Positions 53,162 to 62,828 of a DNA stretch of 64,000 nucleotides are shown here, one piece after another. The notes beneath the pieces are model-generated. The model was not told the DNA's origin. It was given only the letters and a program-made list of their open reading frames with translations, and searched no databases. A program made the position numbers and the translations under genes. Within the stretch, counting starts at the first letter, position 1. Each line of letters starts with the position of its first letter. Source of the stretch: Bradyrhizobium manausense (GTDB lineage Bacteria > Pseudomonadota > Alphaproteobacteria > Rhizobiales > Xanthobacteraceae); NCBI RefSeq assembly GCF_018130615.1, contig NZ_JAFCKB010000008.1:62001-126000 (forward strand), given 5' to 3'.

Positions 53162-54631
53162 ATGCAATCTCCACCCTCCATCGCCACCAAATCCTTCTCC
53201 GAAGCATCCGCGGCGGTCGCCCGTCTCGAAGAGATCTACGAGCGCAACACAAAATTCCTGCGCGATCGGTTCGAGGCCTATGTCAGCGGCGAGGCGATCA
53301 CGACGCGGGTGCGGGCCTATTATCCCTTCGTCCGCCTCACCACCGCGACCCATGCGCGACTGGATTCGCGCCTCGCCTATGGCTTCGTCGCGGGCCCCGG
53401 CGTGCACGAAACCAGCGTGACGCGGCCGGATCTGTTCCGCAGCTATCTGACCGAGCAGATCGGTCTCCTCATCCAGAACCACGGCGTTCCCGTCGAGATC
53501 GGCGAATCCGCCGAGCCGATCCCGATCCATTTTGCCTATCGCCGCGACATCAACATCGAAGCCGCCATCACCACCAGCGAGAATTCGCCTGTCGCACGAT
53601 CGCTGCGCGATGCATTCGACGTGCCCGATCTCGCGACCATGGACGATTCCATCGCCGACGGCACGTTCGAGCTTCGGCCGGGCACGCCCGAGCCGCTGTC
53701 GCTGTTCCGCGCCGCCCGCGTCGACTACTCGCTGCGTCGGCTCTACCACTACACCGGCACCGATCCCGAGCATTTCCAGAACTTCGTCATATTCACCAAC
53801 TACCAGTTTTATGTCGATGCCTTCGCTCAAGCGTGCCAGCAGCGACTCCAATCCGGCGAGGCCGGCCTCGAAGCCTTCGTCGCGCCCGGCAATGTGATCA
53901 CGCGCAGCGGCGGCGCGACGAGCGGCGATGCGCCCGTCCGCATGCCGCAGATGCCGGCCTTCCATCTGGTCACATCAGGCTATCGCGGCATCAGCCTGAT
54001 CAATATCGGCACCGGTCCGTCCAACGCCCGCAATGTCACCGATCACGTCGCGGTGCTGCGGCCGCATGCCTGGCTGATGCTCGGGCACTGCGCCGGCTTG
54101 CGCAATACGCAGCGGCTCGGCGACTACGTGCTCGCGCATGGTTACGTGCGCGAGGACCACGTGCTCGACCGCGAGCTGCCGCTGTGGGTGCCGATCCCGG
54201 CGCTGGCGGAGATGCAGGTGGCACTGGAACAGGCGGTCGAGGACGTCACGGGTCTCGAAGGTTTCGAGCTCAAGCGCTTGATGCGCACGGGCACCGTTGC
54301 CAGCGTCGACAACCGTAATTGGGAGATCTCCGGACCTGAAGTGATCCGCCGCATGTCGCAATCGCGCGCGGTCGCGCTCGACATGGAATCGGCCGCGATC
54401 GCCGCCAACGGCTACCGCTTCCGCGTGCCCTACGGCACGCTGCTATGCGTCTCCGACAAGCCGCTGCATGGCGAGATCAAGCTCGCCGGCATGGCCAGCG
54501 AGTTCTACCGCCGCCGCGTCGGCCAGCACTTGGAGATCGGCCTGAAGGCGCTGGAGCGGCTCAAGCAGCAGGAATCGGAGCGGCTGCATTCGCGCAAGCT
54601 CCGCAGCTTCGCCGAGGTGGCGTTCCAGTAA
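53162..54631 (+). CDS. amn: AMP nucleosidase
   Basis: 489 residues from MQSPPSIATKSFSEASAAVA, near the usual 484. N-terminal regulatory part (EEIYERNTKFLRDRFEAYVS, RVRAYYPFVRLTT) and C-terminal nucleosidase fold: GYRGISLINIGTGPSNARNV, LMLGHCAGLRNTQRLGDYVL with AHGYVREDHVLD, LMRTGTVASVDNRNWE and VALDMESAAIAANGYRFRVP. Splits AMP to adenine and ribose 5-phosphate. Monocistronic in appearance. Confidence 0.93.
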   Translation: MQSPPSIATKSFSEASAAVARLEEIYERNTKFLRDRFEAYVSGEAITTRVRAYYPFVRLTTATHARLDSRLAYGFVAGPGVHETSVTRPDLFRSYLTEQIGLLIQNHGVPVEIGESAEPIPIHFAYRRDINIEAAITTSENSPVARSLRDAFDVPDLATMDDSIADGTFELRPGTPEPLSLFRAARVDYSLRRLYHYTGTDPEHFQNFVIFTNYQFYVDAFAQACQQRLQSGEAGLEAFVAPGNVITRSGGATSGDAPVRMPQMPAFHLVTSGYRGISLINIGTGPSNARNVTDHVAVLRPHAWLMLGHCAGLRNTQRLGDYVLAHGYVREDHVLDRELPLWVPIPALAEMQVALEQAVEDVTGLEGFELKRLMRTGTVASVDNRNWEISGPEVIRRMSQSRAVALDMESAAIAANGYRFRVPYGTLLCVSDKPLHGEIKLAGMASEFYRRRVGQHLEIGLKALERLKQQESERLHSRKLRSFAEVAFQ

Positions 54632-54751
54632 GGACAACAGAACTGTCGCACGAACACTGACGTCACCGTGAGCACGGCATGCCGGAATAATGCCGCCGAG
54701 GCAGGGTTATCAATTGGTCCGGGGCCGCTTGCAACAACACGAGAGGCGGAG

Positions 54752-55369
54752 ATGTTCACGAAGATGATCAAGCTCGTCACGCTGGGTACATTCGCGGCAG
54801 TCTTGTTGAGCCCGCCGGCATTTGCCGCAGGCGGAGGCGGTGGTGGAGGCGGCGGGGGCGGGGCCGGTTCCACCGATCCCTTTGCCGCAAGCTCTTCGGG
54901 TCAGCAGCAACCGCAGCCAATCTATCCGAAGCGCTCAGGTACCAAGGCGTCCCAGAAAGGGAAGAAGGCGAACAACCAATCCAGCATCGACGATCCCGGA
55001 TTCGCGGCCGGCTACCGCATGGCCTATGACACCATCTACGAGCGCAACGACTATGCGACCGCGATCGCGGAATTGAAGTCGCTCGGCCATGACGACCATC
55101 CGAATGTCGCCAACCTGATCGGCTATTCCTACCGCAAGCTTGGCGACTACGAGCAGTCGCAGGTCTGGTACGAGCGCGCGTTGAAGGCGGATCCGAACCA
55201 CGTCCTGACATGGCAGTATTACGGGCTGTGGCAGCTCGAGCGGGGCAACCGCGAACAGGCGCTCTATCATTTGAGCCGGATTGCGGCCATCTGCGGGACG
55301 GATTGCGAGGAGTATCGATCGCTGGCCGCGGCGCTCGACAAGCCGACTGGTACGGCGCTCGCCTACTAG
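54752..55369 (+). CDS. Exported TPR protein with polyglycine tract
   Basis: 205 residues. Signal peptide MFTKMIKLVTLGTFAAVLLS ends near AFA-AG, then a run of eleven Gly at about 27-37, a polar linker (SSGQQQPQPIYPKRSGTKAS) and TPR repeats in the C-terminal half (IGYSYRKLGDYEQSQVWYER, ALKADPNHVLTWQYYGLWQL). Periplasmic or surface protein binding partner unknown. The GGAGGC-rich DNA of the glycine run is compositionally unusual. Not obviously co-transcribed with neighbours. Confidence 0.75.
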   Translation: MFTKMIKLVTLGTFAAVLLSPPAFAAGGGGGGGGGGGAGSTDPFAASSSGQQQPQPIYPKRSGTKASQKGKKANNQSSIDDPGFAAGYRMAYDTIYERNDYATAIAELKSLGHDDHPNVANLIGYSYRKLGDYEQSQVWYERALKADPNHVLTWQYYGLWQLERGNREQALYHLSRIAAICGTDCEEYRSLAAALDKPTGTALAY

Positions 55370-55503
55370 GTCCAAAGAGGCGCCGATCGATGCAGCCTCG
55401 CTGTCGATCGGCTCCCAATGACGGCCCTGTCTCCTGGCGCGGGTGGTGACAAAGCGTGAGATTTTCAGCATTGTCCCGTTCGGGGTACGAACGGGACAAT
55501 TGG

Positions 55504-55779
55504 ATGCCGCTGACGCGCGACAGGATCATCGGTCATGACCTCGAACGGCTTGCCTTCCGCTTCACGATGATGCGTGAGGACGAGGTCGTGCATTGCCAGA
55601 TCAGCGACGCCGCGATGGATGAGCTCGCGGGCATGCAGGGCACCGAGAGCAGCGCGCGGCAGGCGCAGTTCACCTCGCTGCGCGGGACCATCGAGCGGAT
55701 CGCGTCCGACCTCTATGACGAGGCGCCGCGGTTCAAAGGCTATGTGGTGCGGATATTCGTGCGGCATTTGGCAAGATAG
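55504..55779 (+). CDS. DUF1488-like protein
   Basis: 91 residues from MPLTRDRIIGHDLERLAFRF. The sequence MREDEVVHCQISDAAMDELA with a central loop and FTSLRGTIERIASDLYDEAP resembles DUF1488, small proteins frequent in Rhizobiales. Function unknown. An in-frame longer start 16 codons upstream is possible but has no ribosome site advantage. Confidence 0.65.
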   Translation: MPLTRDRIIGHDLERLAFRFTMMREDEVVHCQISDAAMDELAGMQGTESSARQAQFTSLRGTIERIASDLYDEAPRFKGYVVRIFVRHLAR

Positions 55780-56012
55780 CCGAGCCGGAGTTCATCCGGC
55801 CGGAGCTTGGCGCCCAGTCGAGATATCTCGAAGGCAACGCGGCTCTGATGTGCAGCGCGGCGACCAAGAAGCAGCTCAATTTGCTGTCAATGGACAGCGC
55901 TGACTCGGCCTACGCCTCGCGCAAGCGGAGAGCCGGGAAGTACGACATCGATATCGTCGAGGTGCGCGCGAAGCTCTGCCGCGAGCCCGGCAACGGTTTG
56001 TCCTGCTCTTAA
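55719..56012 (+). pseudogene. Possible remnant reading frame after DUF1488 gene
   Basis: A frame open from 55719 to a TAA at 56010-56012, shifted against the DUF1488 gene, contains a polar peptide ending KYDIDIVEVRAKLCREPGNG-LSCS. It has no ATG until 55848 (54 codons left) and begins inside the previous gene. It may be the 3' end of a decayed or frameshifted gene, or noncoding. Weak. Confidence 0.25.
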
Positions 56013-56041
56013 GGCAGGGCAGCGGCGGGCTGAGGGCTGCG

Positions 56042-57022
56042 TCACGGCTTGGCGCTTTCGGCGAAATGCTTGCGGAAGAACGCAACGACATCCGCGTGGA
56101 GCTGCCGGTGGAAATCGACGCGATCGAACCCAGGCGCATCGGTGCAGACGGCCGGAGCCTCCTGGGCGTCCTTTGGGGTGCAGGTCGCGAGGAAGGAAAA
56201 ATGCTTCGCATTCTTCACGAAATGGTAGTCCGGCTTGACCGGAAGTCTTTGATCGATGGCTGCCGCACAGCATCCGGATAGACCGTCGGCGTTCTGCGCG
56301 GGGTCAGAGCTCCACAATTGAACCGGCGCCGTGATTCCTTTCAGATTCTCTTCAGGGAAGACGAATACGGGATAGGGATCGATGATGACGGCGGCCGTGA
56401 TGCGCGGGTCATGTGTGACCGGCTGCCCGGGAAGCTCGCCGTTTTCGAGTTGCTTGCACGCTTTCAAGCTGGACGTCTCGCAGTTCGGCAATCCCTTGCG
56501 CAGATCGGGATTGCCGCCGATGACGGCAAGACCGGTGTAGCCGCCAAACGAAAACCCGTAGAGCCCAATGCGCTGAGGATCGATGCGCGAGGCCTCCGGC
56601 CACCCGTCCAGCATATAGTCGATCAACCGCCTCATATCCGTGGGACGTTCGACCAGAACCGACAAACTGTCGGTGCGGCTGGTGTCACGCCAGGTGTCGC
56701 CGGGGTGATTGAGCGCAGCCACCACGAAGCCAGCGTCCGCCAACGCCGCCGCGGTGTCATGGTGACCGCCGAACCATCCTCGCCTGCCGTGCGACATCAC
56801 GATCAGCGGAAGCTTTTCTCCGGAGACCGGACATCCAGGCACCGCGAAGAAAGTGGCGCCACGCGCATCCATCTCCTGGGGAGGCTCTGCGCACGGAGTC
56901 CAGACCAGCAGCCGGATTGCCGGCCCCGCGGGCCCGGCGGGTATGTCGAAGTTTCTGACCCCGGCGGCCTGTGCCGTTGCGGTCCCGAGGACAAGCAGGA
57001 TCGCGACAAGGAGGGCGTTCAT
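56042..57022 (-). CDS. Exported alpha/beta-hydrolase (dienelactone hydrolase/PAF-acetylhydrolase-like)
   Basis: 326 residues with signal peptide MNALLVAILLVLGTATAQA. Alpha/beta-hydrolase features: oxyanion-region LPLIVMSHGRRGWFGGHHDT, nucleophile elbow GFSFGGYTGLAVIGG (Ser within GFSFG) at about 167-171, acid region AAVIIDPYPVF, and C-terminal HFSFLATCT with the catalytic His. Cysteine-rich for a hydrolase, consistent with the periplasm. Overlaps the preceding CinA-like gene by four bases. Confidence 0.8.
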   Translation of the reverse strand: MNALLVAILLVLGTATAQAAGVRNFDIPAGPAGPAIRLLVWTPCAEPPQEMDARGATFFAVPGCPVSGEKLPLIVMSHGRRGWFGGHHDTAAALADAGFVVAALNHPGDTWRDTSRTDSLSVLVERPTDMRRLIDYMLDGWPEASRIDPQRIGLYGFSFGGYTGLAVIGGNPDLRKGLPNCETSSLKACKQLENGELPGQPVTHDPRITAAVIIDPYPVFVFPEENLKGITAPVQLWSSDPAQNADGLSGCCAAAIDQRLPVKPDYHFVKNAKHFSFLATCTPKDAQEAPAVCTDAPGFDRVDFHRQLHADVVAFFRKHFAESAKP

Positions 57023-57501
57023 CGTTCCAGCTTCTTCAACAAAAGTCTCAACGCCGTCGCTGCGAACATCTGCATGTTGGCAAACCGGTCGTTGCCGCCC
57101 GTCTCCAGCGTCATGACCTCGGCCGCAGGCCCTGCGACCGCCATGCAGCTATGGCCGGCAGCATCGCCGTAGCGGTTACCGGTTGGGCCGGCTGCGCCGG
57201 TCTCGGACAGGCCCCAGTCGGAGCTGAAGCGGCCGCGCATCTGGTCGGCGAGCAGTTTTGCGTAAGGCTCCGAGGAGGAGCGAAAGCCCTTCATTCCTTC
57301 GTCCGAAATATCCATCAGCACGCGCCGGGCGTCGCGGGTGTAGACCACCGCGCCGCCGAGGAAATAAGCGGACGCGCCGGGCACTGCGAGCAGGCTCGCC
57401 GAGATCAGGCCGCCGGTCGAGGATTCCGCGACTGCAATGGTCTCTTTGCGCGCGATCAACTTTGCCGCGACCTGTTCCGCTATGCCGGCGAGTTCTTTCA
57501 T
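57019..57501 (-). CDS. CinA-type nicotinamide-nucleotide amidase
   Basis: 160 residues from MKELAGIAEQVAAKLIARKE. PncC/CinA C-terminal domain: IAVAESSTGGLISASLLAVP with the catalytic Ser (ESSTGGL), GGAVVYTRDARRVL, and GLSETGAAGPTGNRYGDAAG. Deamidates NMN to NaMN in pyridine-nucleotide recycling. Stand-alone domain, without the N-terminal molybdopterin-like part of E. coli CinA. Co-transcribed with the hydrolase. Confidence 0.9.
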   Translation of the reverse strand: MKELAGIAEQVAAKLIARKETIAVAESSTGGLISASLLAVPGASAYFLGGAVVYTRDARRVLMDISDEGMKGFRSSSEPYAKLLADQMRGRFSSDWGLSETGAAGPTGNRYGDAAGHSCMAVAGPAAEVMTLETGGNDRFANMQMFAATALRLLLKKLER

Positions 57502-57668
57502 CCCAGTCCCCTGTTCCTTCGCAACCGAGCTGAGCCTTCCTAGCATATGACAACGGCCTTGGCCGAGTTGCGAGCGGCGGGCAGGCCTGCTTGAATGGCG
57601 GGCAAGGCGAAGCGGCCGAGCGCCGCCCGAGACGAGACACGACGAGGAAATGTGAGAAGGGAGACGTC

Positions 57669-58727
57669 ATGGCGTCCCTGATCGCCGGCGGGGTAGATTG
57701 CGACGTGCATCCAGCCGTGCCGCATCTGACCAGCCTGCTGCCGTACCTGAACGATTATTGGCGCGATCAGGTGACGACGCGCGGCATGGTCGATCTCGTC
57801 TCGCAATCCTATCCGCCGAACTCACCGATCGTGGCGCGGCCCGATTGGCGCCCCGAGACTGGCAAGCCCGGCGAAAGGCTGGAGGACATGCAGCGCCATG
57901 TGCTCGATCCCTTCCAGCTGAAGCTCGCCATCTGCAATCCGCTCTACGGCGTGCAGATGGTGTTTTCGGAGGATTTGCAAGCCGCCTTCTGCCGCGCGCT
58001 GAATGCGTGGCTCGCGAAGGAATGGCTCGATCGCGACAAGCGGCTGCGCGGATCGATCGTGATCCCGACGCAGAGCGTCGAAAAAGCCGTCGCCGAGATC
58101 GAGCGCTGCGCGCAGGACAAGCGCTTCGTGCAGGTGCTGATGCTGGTCATGGGCGACACACCGCTCGGCAAGCGCGCGCTGTGGCCAATCTATGAGGCCG
58201 CGGAACAACATGATCTGCCGGTCGGTATCCACGCCGGTTCCGCCTATCACAATCCGCCAACCGCCGTGGGGTGGGGTTCCTATCACATCGAGGACTATGT
58301 CGGTCAGGCCCAGGCGTTCCAGACCCAGCTGACCAGCCTGATCGTCGAGGGCGTGTTCGCCAAATATCCGCGGCTGAAAATGGTGATGCTGGAGTCCGGG
58401 GTCTCCTGGATCTCGCCCTATCTCTGGCGGCTGCACAAGTTCTGGCGCGGGGTGCGGATGGAGACGCCGTGGGTCGATCGCGCGCCGCTCGAAATTGTGC
58501 GCAGCAACATCCGCTTCTCATTACAGCCATTTGATGCACCGCCAGACGAAGCGACATTAATTCGCCTGTTTGATCATATGCAGTCCGATGAATTGGTCCT
58601 ATTCTCCACGGACTATCCGCACTGGCAGTTCGACGGCCAGGACGCGCTGCCCGAAGGTCTCACCCCCGATCTCGTGCGCAAGATCATGATCGACAATCCG
58701 CATGCGACCTATCCCCGCCTGACGTGA
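57669..58727 (+). CDS. Amidohydrolase 2-family enzyme, tandem copy 1
   Basis: 352 residues from MASLIAGGVDCDVHPAVPHL. Features: N-terminal DCDVHP metal motif, a KLAICNPLYGVQMVFSEDLQ segment, strand VGIHAGSAYHNPP with a catalytic His, EGVFAKYPRLKMVMLESGVS, and late FSTDYPHWQFDG with the conserved Asp. Such TIM-barrel enzymes are decarboxylases or hydrolases. A second copy follows 25 bases later. Confidence 0.88.
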   Translation: MASLIAGGVDCDVHPAVPHLTSLLPYLNDYWRDQVTTRGMVDLVSQSYPPNSPIVARPDWRPETGKPGERLEDMQRHVLDPFQLKLAICNPLYGVQMVFSEDLQAAFCRALNAWLAKEWLDRDKRLRGSIVIPTQSVEKAVAEIERCAQDKRFVQVLMLVMGDTPLGKRALWPIYEAAEQHDLPVGIHAGSAYHNPPTAVGWGSYHIEDYVGQAQAFQTQLTSLIVEGVFAKYPRLKMVMLESGVSWISPYLWRLHKFWRGVRMETPWVDRAPLEIVRSNIRFSLQPFDAPPDEATLIRLFDHMQSDELVLFSTDYPHWQFDGQDALPEGLTPDLVRKIMIDNPHATYPRLT

Positions 58728-58752
58728 GCCCGCTGCCAAAGGAGGCAAGGCG

Positions 58753-59862
58753 ATGAACATCCAGTTCCGCGAGAACCTAGAAGCCGCTTCCCTTCCGACA
58801 ACCAAGACCGCGATTGCGGACTGCGATATCCATCCGGCGCGCGCGACCCGGACCGAGCTTTACCCCTATCTTGCCAAACGCTGGCAGCATCATCTCGAAG
58901 TCTACGGCGTCCATGCCTATCAGGGCATGATGGAAGGCCCGCCCTATCCGAAGGCCCAGCCCAATGCCTCGCGCCGCGATGCCTATCCGCCGGAAGGCGG
59001 GCCGCAGGGCTCATCGCTGTCCTTCATGCAGAAGCAGCTGCTCGATCCCAACAACGTGCAACTCGGCGTGCTCAATCCGCTCAACAGCGGGCAAGGCATC
59101 CGCAATCACGAACTCTCGGCTGCGCTGTGTTCCGCGATCAACGATTGGCAGATCGACAAATGGACCAGCAAGGACAAGCGGCTGAAGGCCTCGATCGTCG
59201 TCGGCAACGAGGACGGTCTGTCGGCCGCCGCCGAAATCCGCGAGCGCGCCGGCGACAAGAATTTTGTCCAGGTGCTGCTGCTCAGCCGCAATGTCGAGCC
59301 GCTCGGCCAGCGACGCTATTGGCCGATCTATCAGGCTGCGGAAGAGGCGGGTCTTCCGGTCGGCGTGCACGCCTTCGGCTTCGGCGGCAATCCGATCACG
59401 CCGTCAGGCTGGCCGTCCTATTACATCGAGGAGATGGTCGGTCACTCGCAGTGCCAGCAATCGGCGCTCGCGAGCCTCGTGTTGGAGGGCGTGTTTGAGC
59501 GTTTCCCGAAGCTGAAGATGGTGATGATCGAGGCCGGCTTCGGCTGGGCGCCGTCGCTGGCGTGGCGGCTCGACAAGACCTGGCAGCGGCTGCGCAGCGA
59601 GGTGCCGCATGTCAAACGGCCGCCGTCCGAATATATCCGCGAGCAGGTGTGGTGGACCACGCAGCCGATGGAAGACCCGGAGCGGCGCGAGGATTTGTTC
59701 GACGTCATCAACTGGATCGGCTGGGATCGCTTGCTGTTCGCGACCGACTATCCGCACTGGGATTATGACGAGCCATCGCGCGTGCTGCCGGCTGGCGTGA
59801 GCGACGACAACCGCGAAGCGTTCTATCTTGGCAATGCGAAGAAGCTGTACGGAATTGCTTGA
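58753..59862 (+). CDS. Amidohydrolase 2-family enzyme, tandem copy 2
   Basis: 369 residues. Parallel motifs to copy 1: DCDIHPARATRTELYPYL, VGVHAFGFGGNPITPSGWPS, EGVFERFPKLKMVMIEAGFG, and FATDYPHWDYDE. Similar enough to be a paralogue of copy 1, but with a longer N-terminus. The stop TGA overlaps the next gene's ATG by one base, so it is translated together with a Rieske protein. Confidence 0.88.
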   Translation: MNIQFRENLEAASLPTTKTAIADCDIHPARATRTELYPYLAKRWQHHLEVYGVHAYQGMMEGPPYPKAQPNASRRDAYPPEGGPQGSSLSFMQKQLLDPNNVQLGVLNPLNSGQGIRNHELSAALCSAINDWQIDKWTSKDKRLKASIVVGNEDGLSAAAEIRERAGDKNFVQVLLLSRNVEPLGQRRYWPIYQAAEEAGLPVGVHAFGFGGNPITPSGWPSYYIEEMVGHSQCQQSALASLVLEGVFERFPKLKMVMIEAGFGWAPSLAWRLDKTWQRLRSEVPHVKRPPSEYIREQVWWTTQPMEDPERREDLFDVINWIGWDRLLFATDYPHWDYDEPSRVLPAGVSDDNREAFYLGNAKKLYGIA

Positions 59863-60275
59863 TGGCGCGTCACGTGATTGCCCCGGTCGATGAGCTCCCG
59901 CCGGGCACGCGAAAGTTTCTGGAGATCGATGGACGGCCGATCGCGGTCTTCAATATCAAGGGCGAATATTTCGGCCTGATGAACCGCTGCCCGCATCAGG
60001 GTGCAGCGCTGTGCGAGGGCCCATTGATCGGGCTCGCGCGGTCAAAGGATCCCGGCGAGATCGAGTACACGAAACTCGGCGAGATCATTCGCTGCCCCTG
60101 GCACGGCTGGGAGTTCGACATCCGCACCGGCCAATCCTATTGCGATCCCCGCCGCTTCCGCGTGAAGGCCTATCCGGCCCATGTCGAGCCCGGCGCGAGC
60201 GTCGTGAAGGGGCCGTATGTCGCCGAGACTGTCACGGTGACGGTCGAAAGCGATTACGTGGTGGTGGAGCTGTAG
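59862..60275 (+). CDS. Rieske [2Fe-2S] ferredoxin-like protein
   Basis: 137 residues from MARHVIAPVDELPPGTRKFL. Cluster ligands: C43 and H45 in NRCPHQGAALCEGP, C78 and H81 in IIRCPWHGWEFDIRTG. The spacer between the two boxes is longer than usual (about 32 residues, SKDPGEIEYTKLGEI). Carries electrons, usually to an oxygenase; no oxygenase gene is in the window. Sharing a unit with two amidohydrolases suggests an aromatic or heterocyclic degradation step. Confidence 0.9.
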   Translation: MARHVIAPVDELPPGTRKFLEIDGRPIAVFNIKGEYFGLMNRCPHQGAALCEGPLIGLARSKDPGEIEYTKLGEIIRCPWHGWEFDIRTGQSYCDPRRFRVKAYPAHVEPGASVVKGPYVAETVTVTVESDYVVVEL

Positions 60276-60298
60276 GTCTTCGCTGCACCGGCAGTGCG

Positions 60299-60333
60299 CT
60301 CCCTCGCCCCGTTCTTACGGGGAGAGGTTAAGA
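60299..60333. repeat. Palindromic REP-like element, second copy
   Basis: Same element as at 8268-8301, differing at a few positions. It lies 24 bases after the Rieske gene stop and is convergent with the transporter gene, where it may act as terminator. Confidence 0.7.
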
Positions 60334-60355
60334 CAGAGGCGCTACGCGCGCCCGA

Positions 60356-61681
60356 TCAATGCCCCGCAACCGGCTCGGCCACCGCATCATAGACCGGCAC
60401 CGCCTTGCCGCCGCCGCGATAGACGATCAGCGCCGCGATGATGCCGAGCACGGCCGCAAACATCAGCCAGGCACCCGGCGCGGCTTTGTTGCCGGTGTGC
60501 TCGATCAACCAGGTCGAGGCGAACGGTGTGAACGTGCCGAACAGCGCGGCCGCGAGCGCGAAGGCCAGCGAGAAGCAGGTCGTGCGCACATGGGCCGGCA
60601 CGATCTCGACCAGCGCGCCGAGCATGGTGCCGCTGTACATGCCGAAATAGAACGAGAACATCATCTCGACCGCGAGCAGCTTGCCGAAGGTCGGTGCCGC
60701 CACCAGCCAGCTCAATGCCGGATAGGCGGTGAGCAGCGACAGCGTGGCGATGGCGATCAGCACCGGCTTGCGGCCGATGCGGTCGGAGAGCGCGCCGCCG
60801 ACCGGGTTCCAGATGAAGTTCGTGACGGCAACCAGCAGCGTGACCAGCAGCGCGTCCTGCGTCGACAGCTTTAGCACGGTCTTGCCGAAGGTCGGCGTGT
60901 AGACGGTGACGAAGTAGAACGTCGTCGTGGTCAGGATCGCGATCATCATGCCGAGCAGGACGATGCGCCAGTTGGCGAGCGCGGAGGCGAACACCTCGCT
61001 GGCGGTCGGATGCCTCTTCATCGCGAGGAACGCCGGCGTTTCCTCCAGCGTCCGCCGCAGGAAGAAGATCAAGGGAATGATCAGGCAGCCGACGAAGAAG
61101 GGAATGCGCCAGCCCCAGGAGGCAACGGTGTCGGCCGGCATCACTTCGGAGAGGAGATAGCCGAGGATCGAGGCCACGAAGATCGCGACCTGCTGGCTCG
61201 ATGATTGGAACGAGGTGTAGAAGCCGCGATTGCCGGGCGTCGAGATCTCCGCGAGATAGACCGACACGCCGCCGAGCTCGACGCCGGCGGAGAAGCCCTG
61301 CAGCAGGCGACCGATCAGCACGATCACAGGCGCGGCGATGCCGATCGTGGCGTAGCTCGGGCAGAATGCGATCACGACCGTGCCGAATGCCATGATGCCG
61401 AGCGTGACGATCAGGCCCTGACGACGGCCGATGCGATCGATGTAAGCGCCGAGCACGATGGCGCCGACGGGGCGCATCAAGGCGCCGAGCCAGAACACGC
61501 CAAAGGTGTTGAGCAGCGATGCGGTCTCGTCGGTGGAGGGGAAGAATGCCTTGCCGATCGCGGCGGCATAGAAGCCGAACAGGAAGAAGTCGAACTGTTC
61601 GAGGAAATTGCCCGATGTTGCGCGCAGGATCGCGCCGATACGCGACTTGATTGCGGGCGGATTGGTTGCTGGTCCAGCCAT
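60356..61681 (-). CDS. Metabolite:H+ symporter (MHS family MFS transporter)
   Basis: 441 residues from [20 protein letters not shown]; a start 14 codons upstream is possible. Twelve hydrophobic helices, with MHS landmarks: [40 protein letters not shown] with [36 protein letters not shown], and the mid loop [12 protein letters not shown] proteins import citrate, proline/betaine, tricarballylate or alpha-ketoglutarate. Substrate unknown; a link to the amidohydrolase-Rieske cluster is possible but the gene is on the other strand. Confidence 0.9.
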   Translation of the reverse strand: MAGPATNPPAIKSRIGAILRATSGNFLEQFDFFLFGFYAAAIGKAFFPSTDETASLLNTFGVFWLGALMRPVGAIVLGAYIDRIGRRQGLIVTLGIMAFGTVVIAFCPSYATIGIAAPVIVLIGRLLQGFSAGVELGGVSVYLAEISTPGNRGFYTSFQSSSQQVAIFVASILGYLLSEVMPADTVASWGWRIPFFVGCLIIPLIFFLRRTLEETPAFLAMKRHPTASEVFASALANWRIVLLGMMIAILTTTTFYFVTVYTPTFGKTVLKLSTQDALLVTLLVAVTNFIWNPVGGALSDRIGRKPVLIAIATLSLLTAYPALSWLVAAPTFGKLLAVEMMFSFYFGMYSGTMLGALVEIVPAHVRTTCFSLAFALAAALFGTFTPFASTWLIEHTGNKAAPGAWLMFAAVLGIIAALIVYRGGGKAVPVYDAVAEPVAGH

Positions 61682-61824
61682 TGACGTTACTCCCCTGAAA
61701 GACGCGGCCGGACCGGAACTCATTTCACGGCAAGGCGATAGATTGTTGCTGCGACAATCTGTCTAACCCCTCTCGCGCGGGACCTTGCGAGTCAACCCAT
61801 TTCGCCGCGGAAGCTGATGATTTT

Positions 61825-62718
61825 TCAGGCTTTATTCTGCGTTGCAGCGACCATCCATTGGCGGAAGGCGGCAAGCTTTGGCGCTTCGCGGCGGCCCTCC
61901 GGGGAGACCAGATAGAAGCCGGCGTCCGCCGGCAGCGCGATCTTGAAGGGAACCACGAGCCGGCCCTTGGCGATGTCGTCTTGGACGTAGGAGGTCCGGC
62001 CCATCGCCACGCCCATGCCGTCGATCGCGGCCTGGACCGTCATGAAGGTCATGTCGAAGGTGATGCCGGGCTGTCGCGAGAGGCCGGTCGACAGGCCTGC
62101 CGCCGTCAGCCAGAGGCGCCAGTCGTCGCTGTTGTTGGTGTGCAGCAGCACATGATCCTTCAGGTCCTCCGGCGTGCGCAGCGGTTTGTCGCTGCGAAGG
62201 AGAGAAGGACTGCACACGGGAAACAGCTCGTCCGCCATCAGCCAGTCGGCGCGCACGCCCGGCCACTGGCCTCTGCCGTAGCGGATCGCGGCATCGACAT
62301 TGTCGCGCTGGAAGTCGACGAGGCTGGTCGAGGTGGTGATGCGGACATCGATGCCGGGATGGGTCTCCTGGAAATCGGTCAGCCGTGGCAGCAGCCATTT
62401 CGCTGCAAGCGAAGCGATCGTCGAGACCGTCAGCACCTTGTCGTCGTCCTTGCGCAGCAGGCGGTCGGTGGCGAGGCGGAGATCGTTGAAGGCGGCGCGG
62501 ACACCCGGGAGGTAGTCGCGCGCCTCCGCCGTCAGTGCCAGCGCGCGGTTCTGCCGGATGAACAGGCGGATGCCGAGCTCCTCCTCGAGCCGGCGGATCT
62601 GATGGCTGATCGCAGTCTGCGTCACGTTCAGCTCGCTTGCGGCCAGCGTGAAGCTGAGATGGCGCGCAGCGGCCTCGAATGCCCGCAGTCCGTTCAGCGA
62701 AGGCAATCTGGCAGTCAT
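61825..62718 (-). CDS. LysR-family transcriptional regulator, GcvA-like
   Basis: 297 residues. N-terminal helix-turn-helix: LNGLRAFEAAARHLSFTLAA followed by SELNVTQTAISHQIRRLEEE. The phrase VTQTAISHQIRRLEE is typical of the GcvA/AmpR group. The substrate-binding half starts near 90 (VLTVSTIASLAAKWLLPRLT). It is 143 bases upstream of the MFS gene on the same strand, so it may control it or be its own unit. A DUF1127 gene is divergent. Confidence 0.9.
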   Translation of the reverse strand: MTARLPSLNGLRAFEAAARHLSFTLAASELNVTQTAISHQIRRLEEELGIRLFIRQNRALALTAEARDYLPGVRAAFNDLRLATDRLLRKDDDKVLTVSTIASLAAKWLLPRLTDFQETHPGIDVRITTSTSLVDFQRDNVDAAIRYGRGQWPGVRADWLMADELFPVCSPSLLRSDKPLRTPEDLKDHVLLHTNNSDDWRLWLTAAGLSTGLSRQPGITFDMTFMTVQAAIDGMGVAMGRTSYVQDDIAKGRLVVPFKIALPADAGFYLVSPEGRREAPKLAAFRQWMVAATQNKA

Positions 62719-62828
62719 TTGGCAGCAGGATGCATGAGCTTATTTCATGCGAAAGGGTACAAATTGTCGTTTGTGGCAGCGCACTGAGTGGCAGATATTG
62801 GCGGTTAAGTTAGCTCAAGGAGCTGAAG

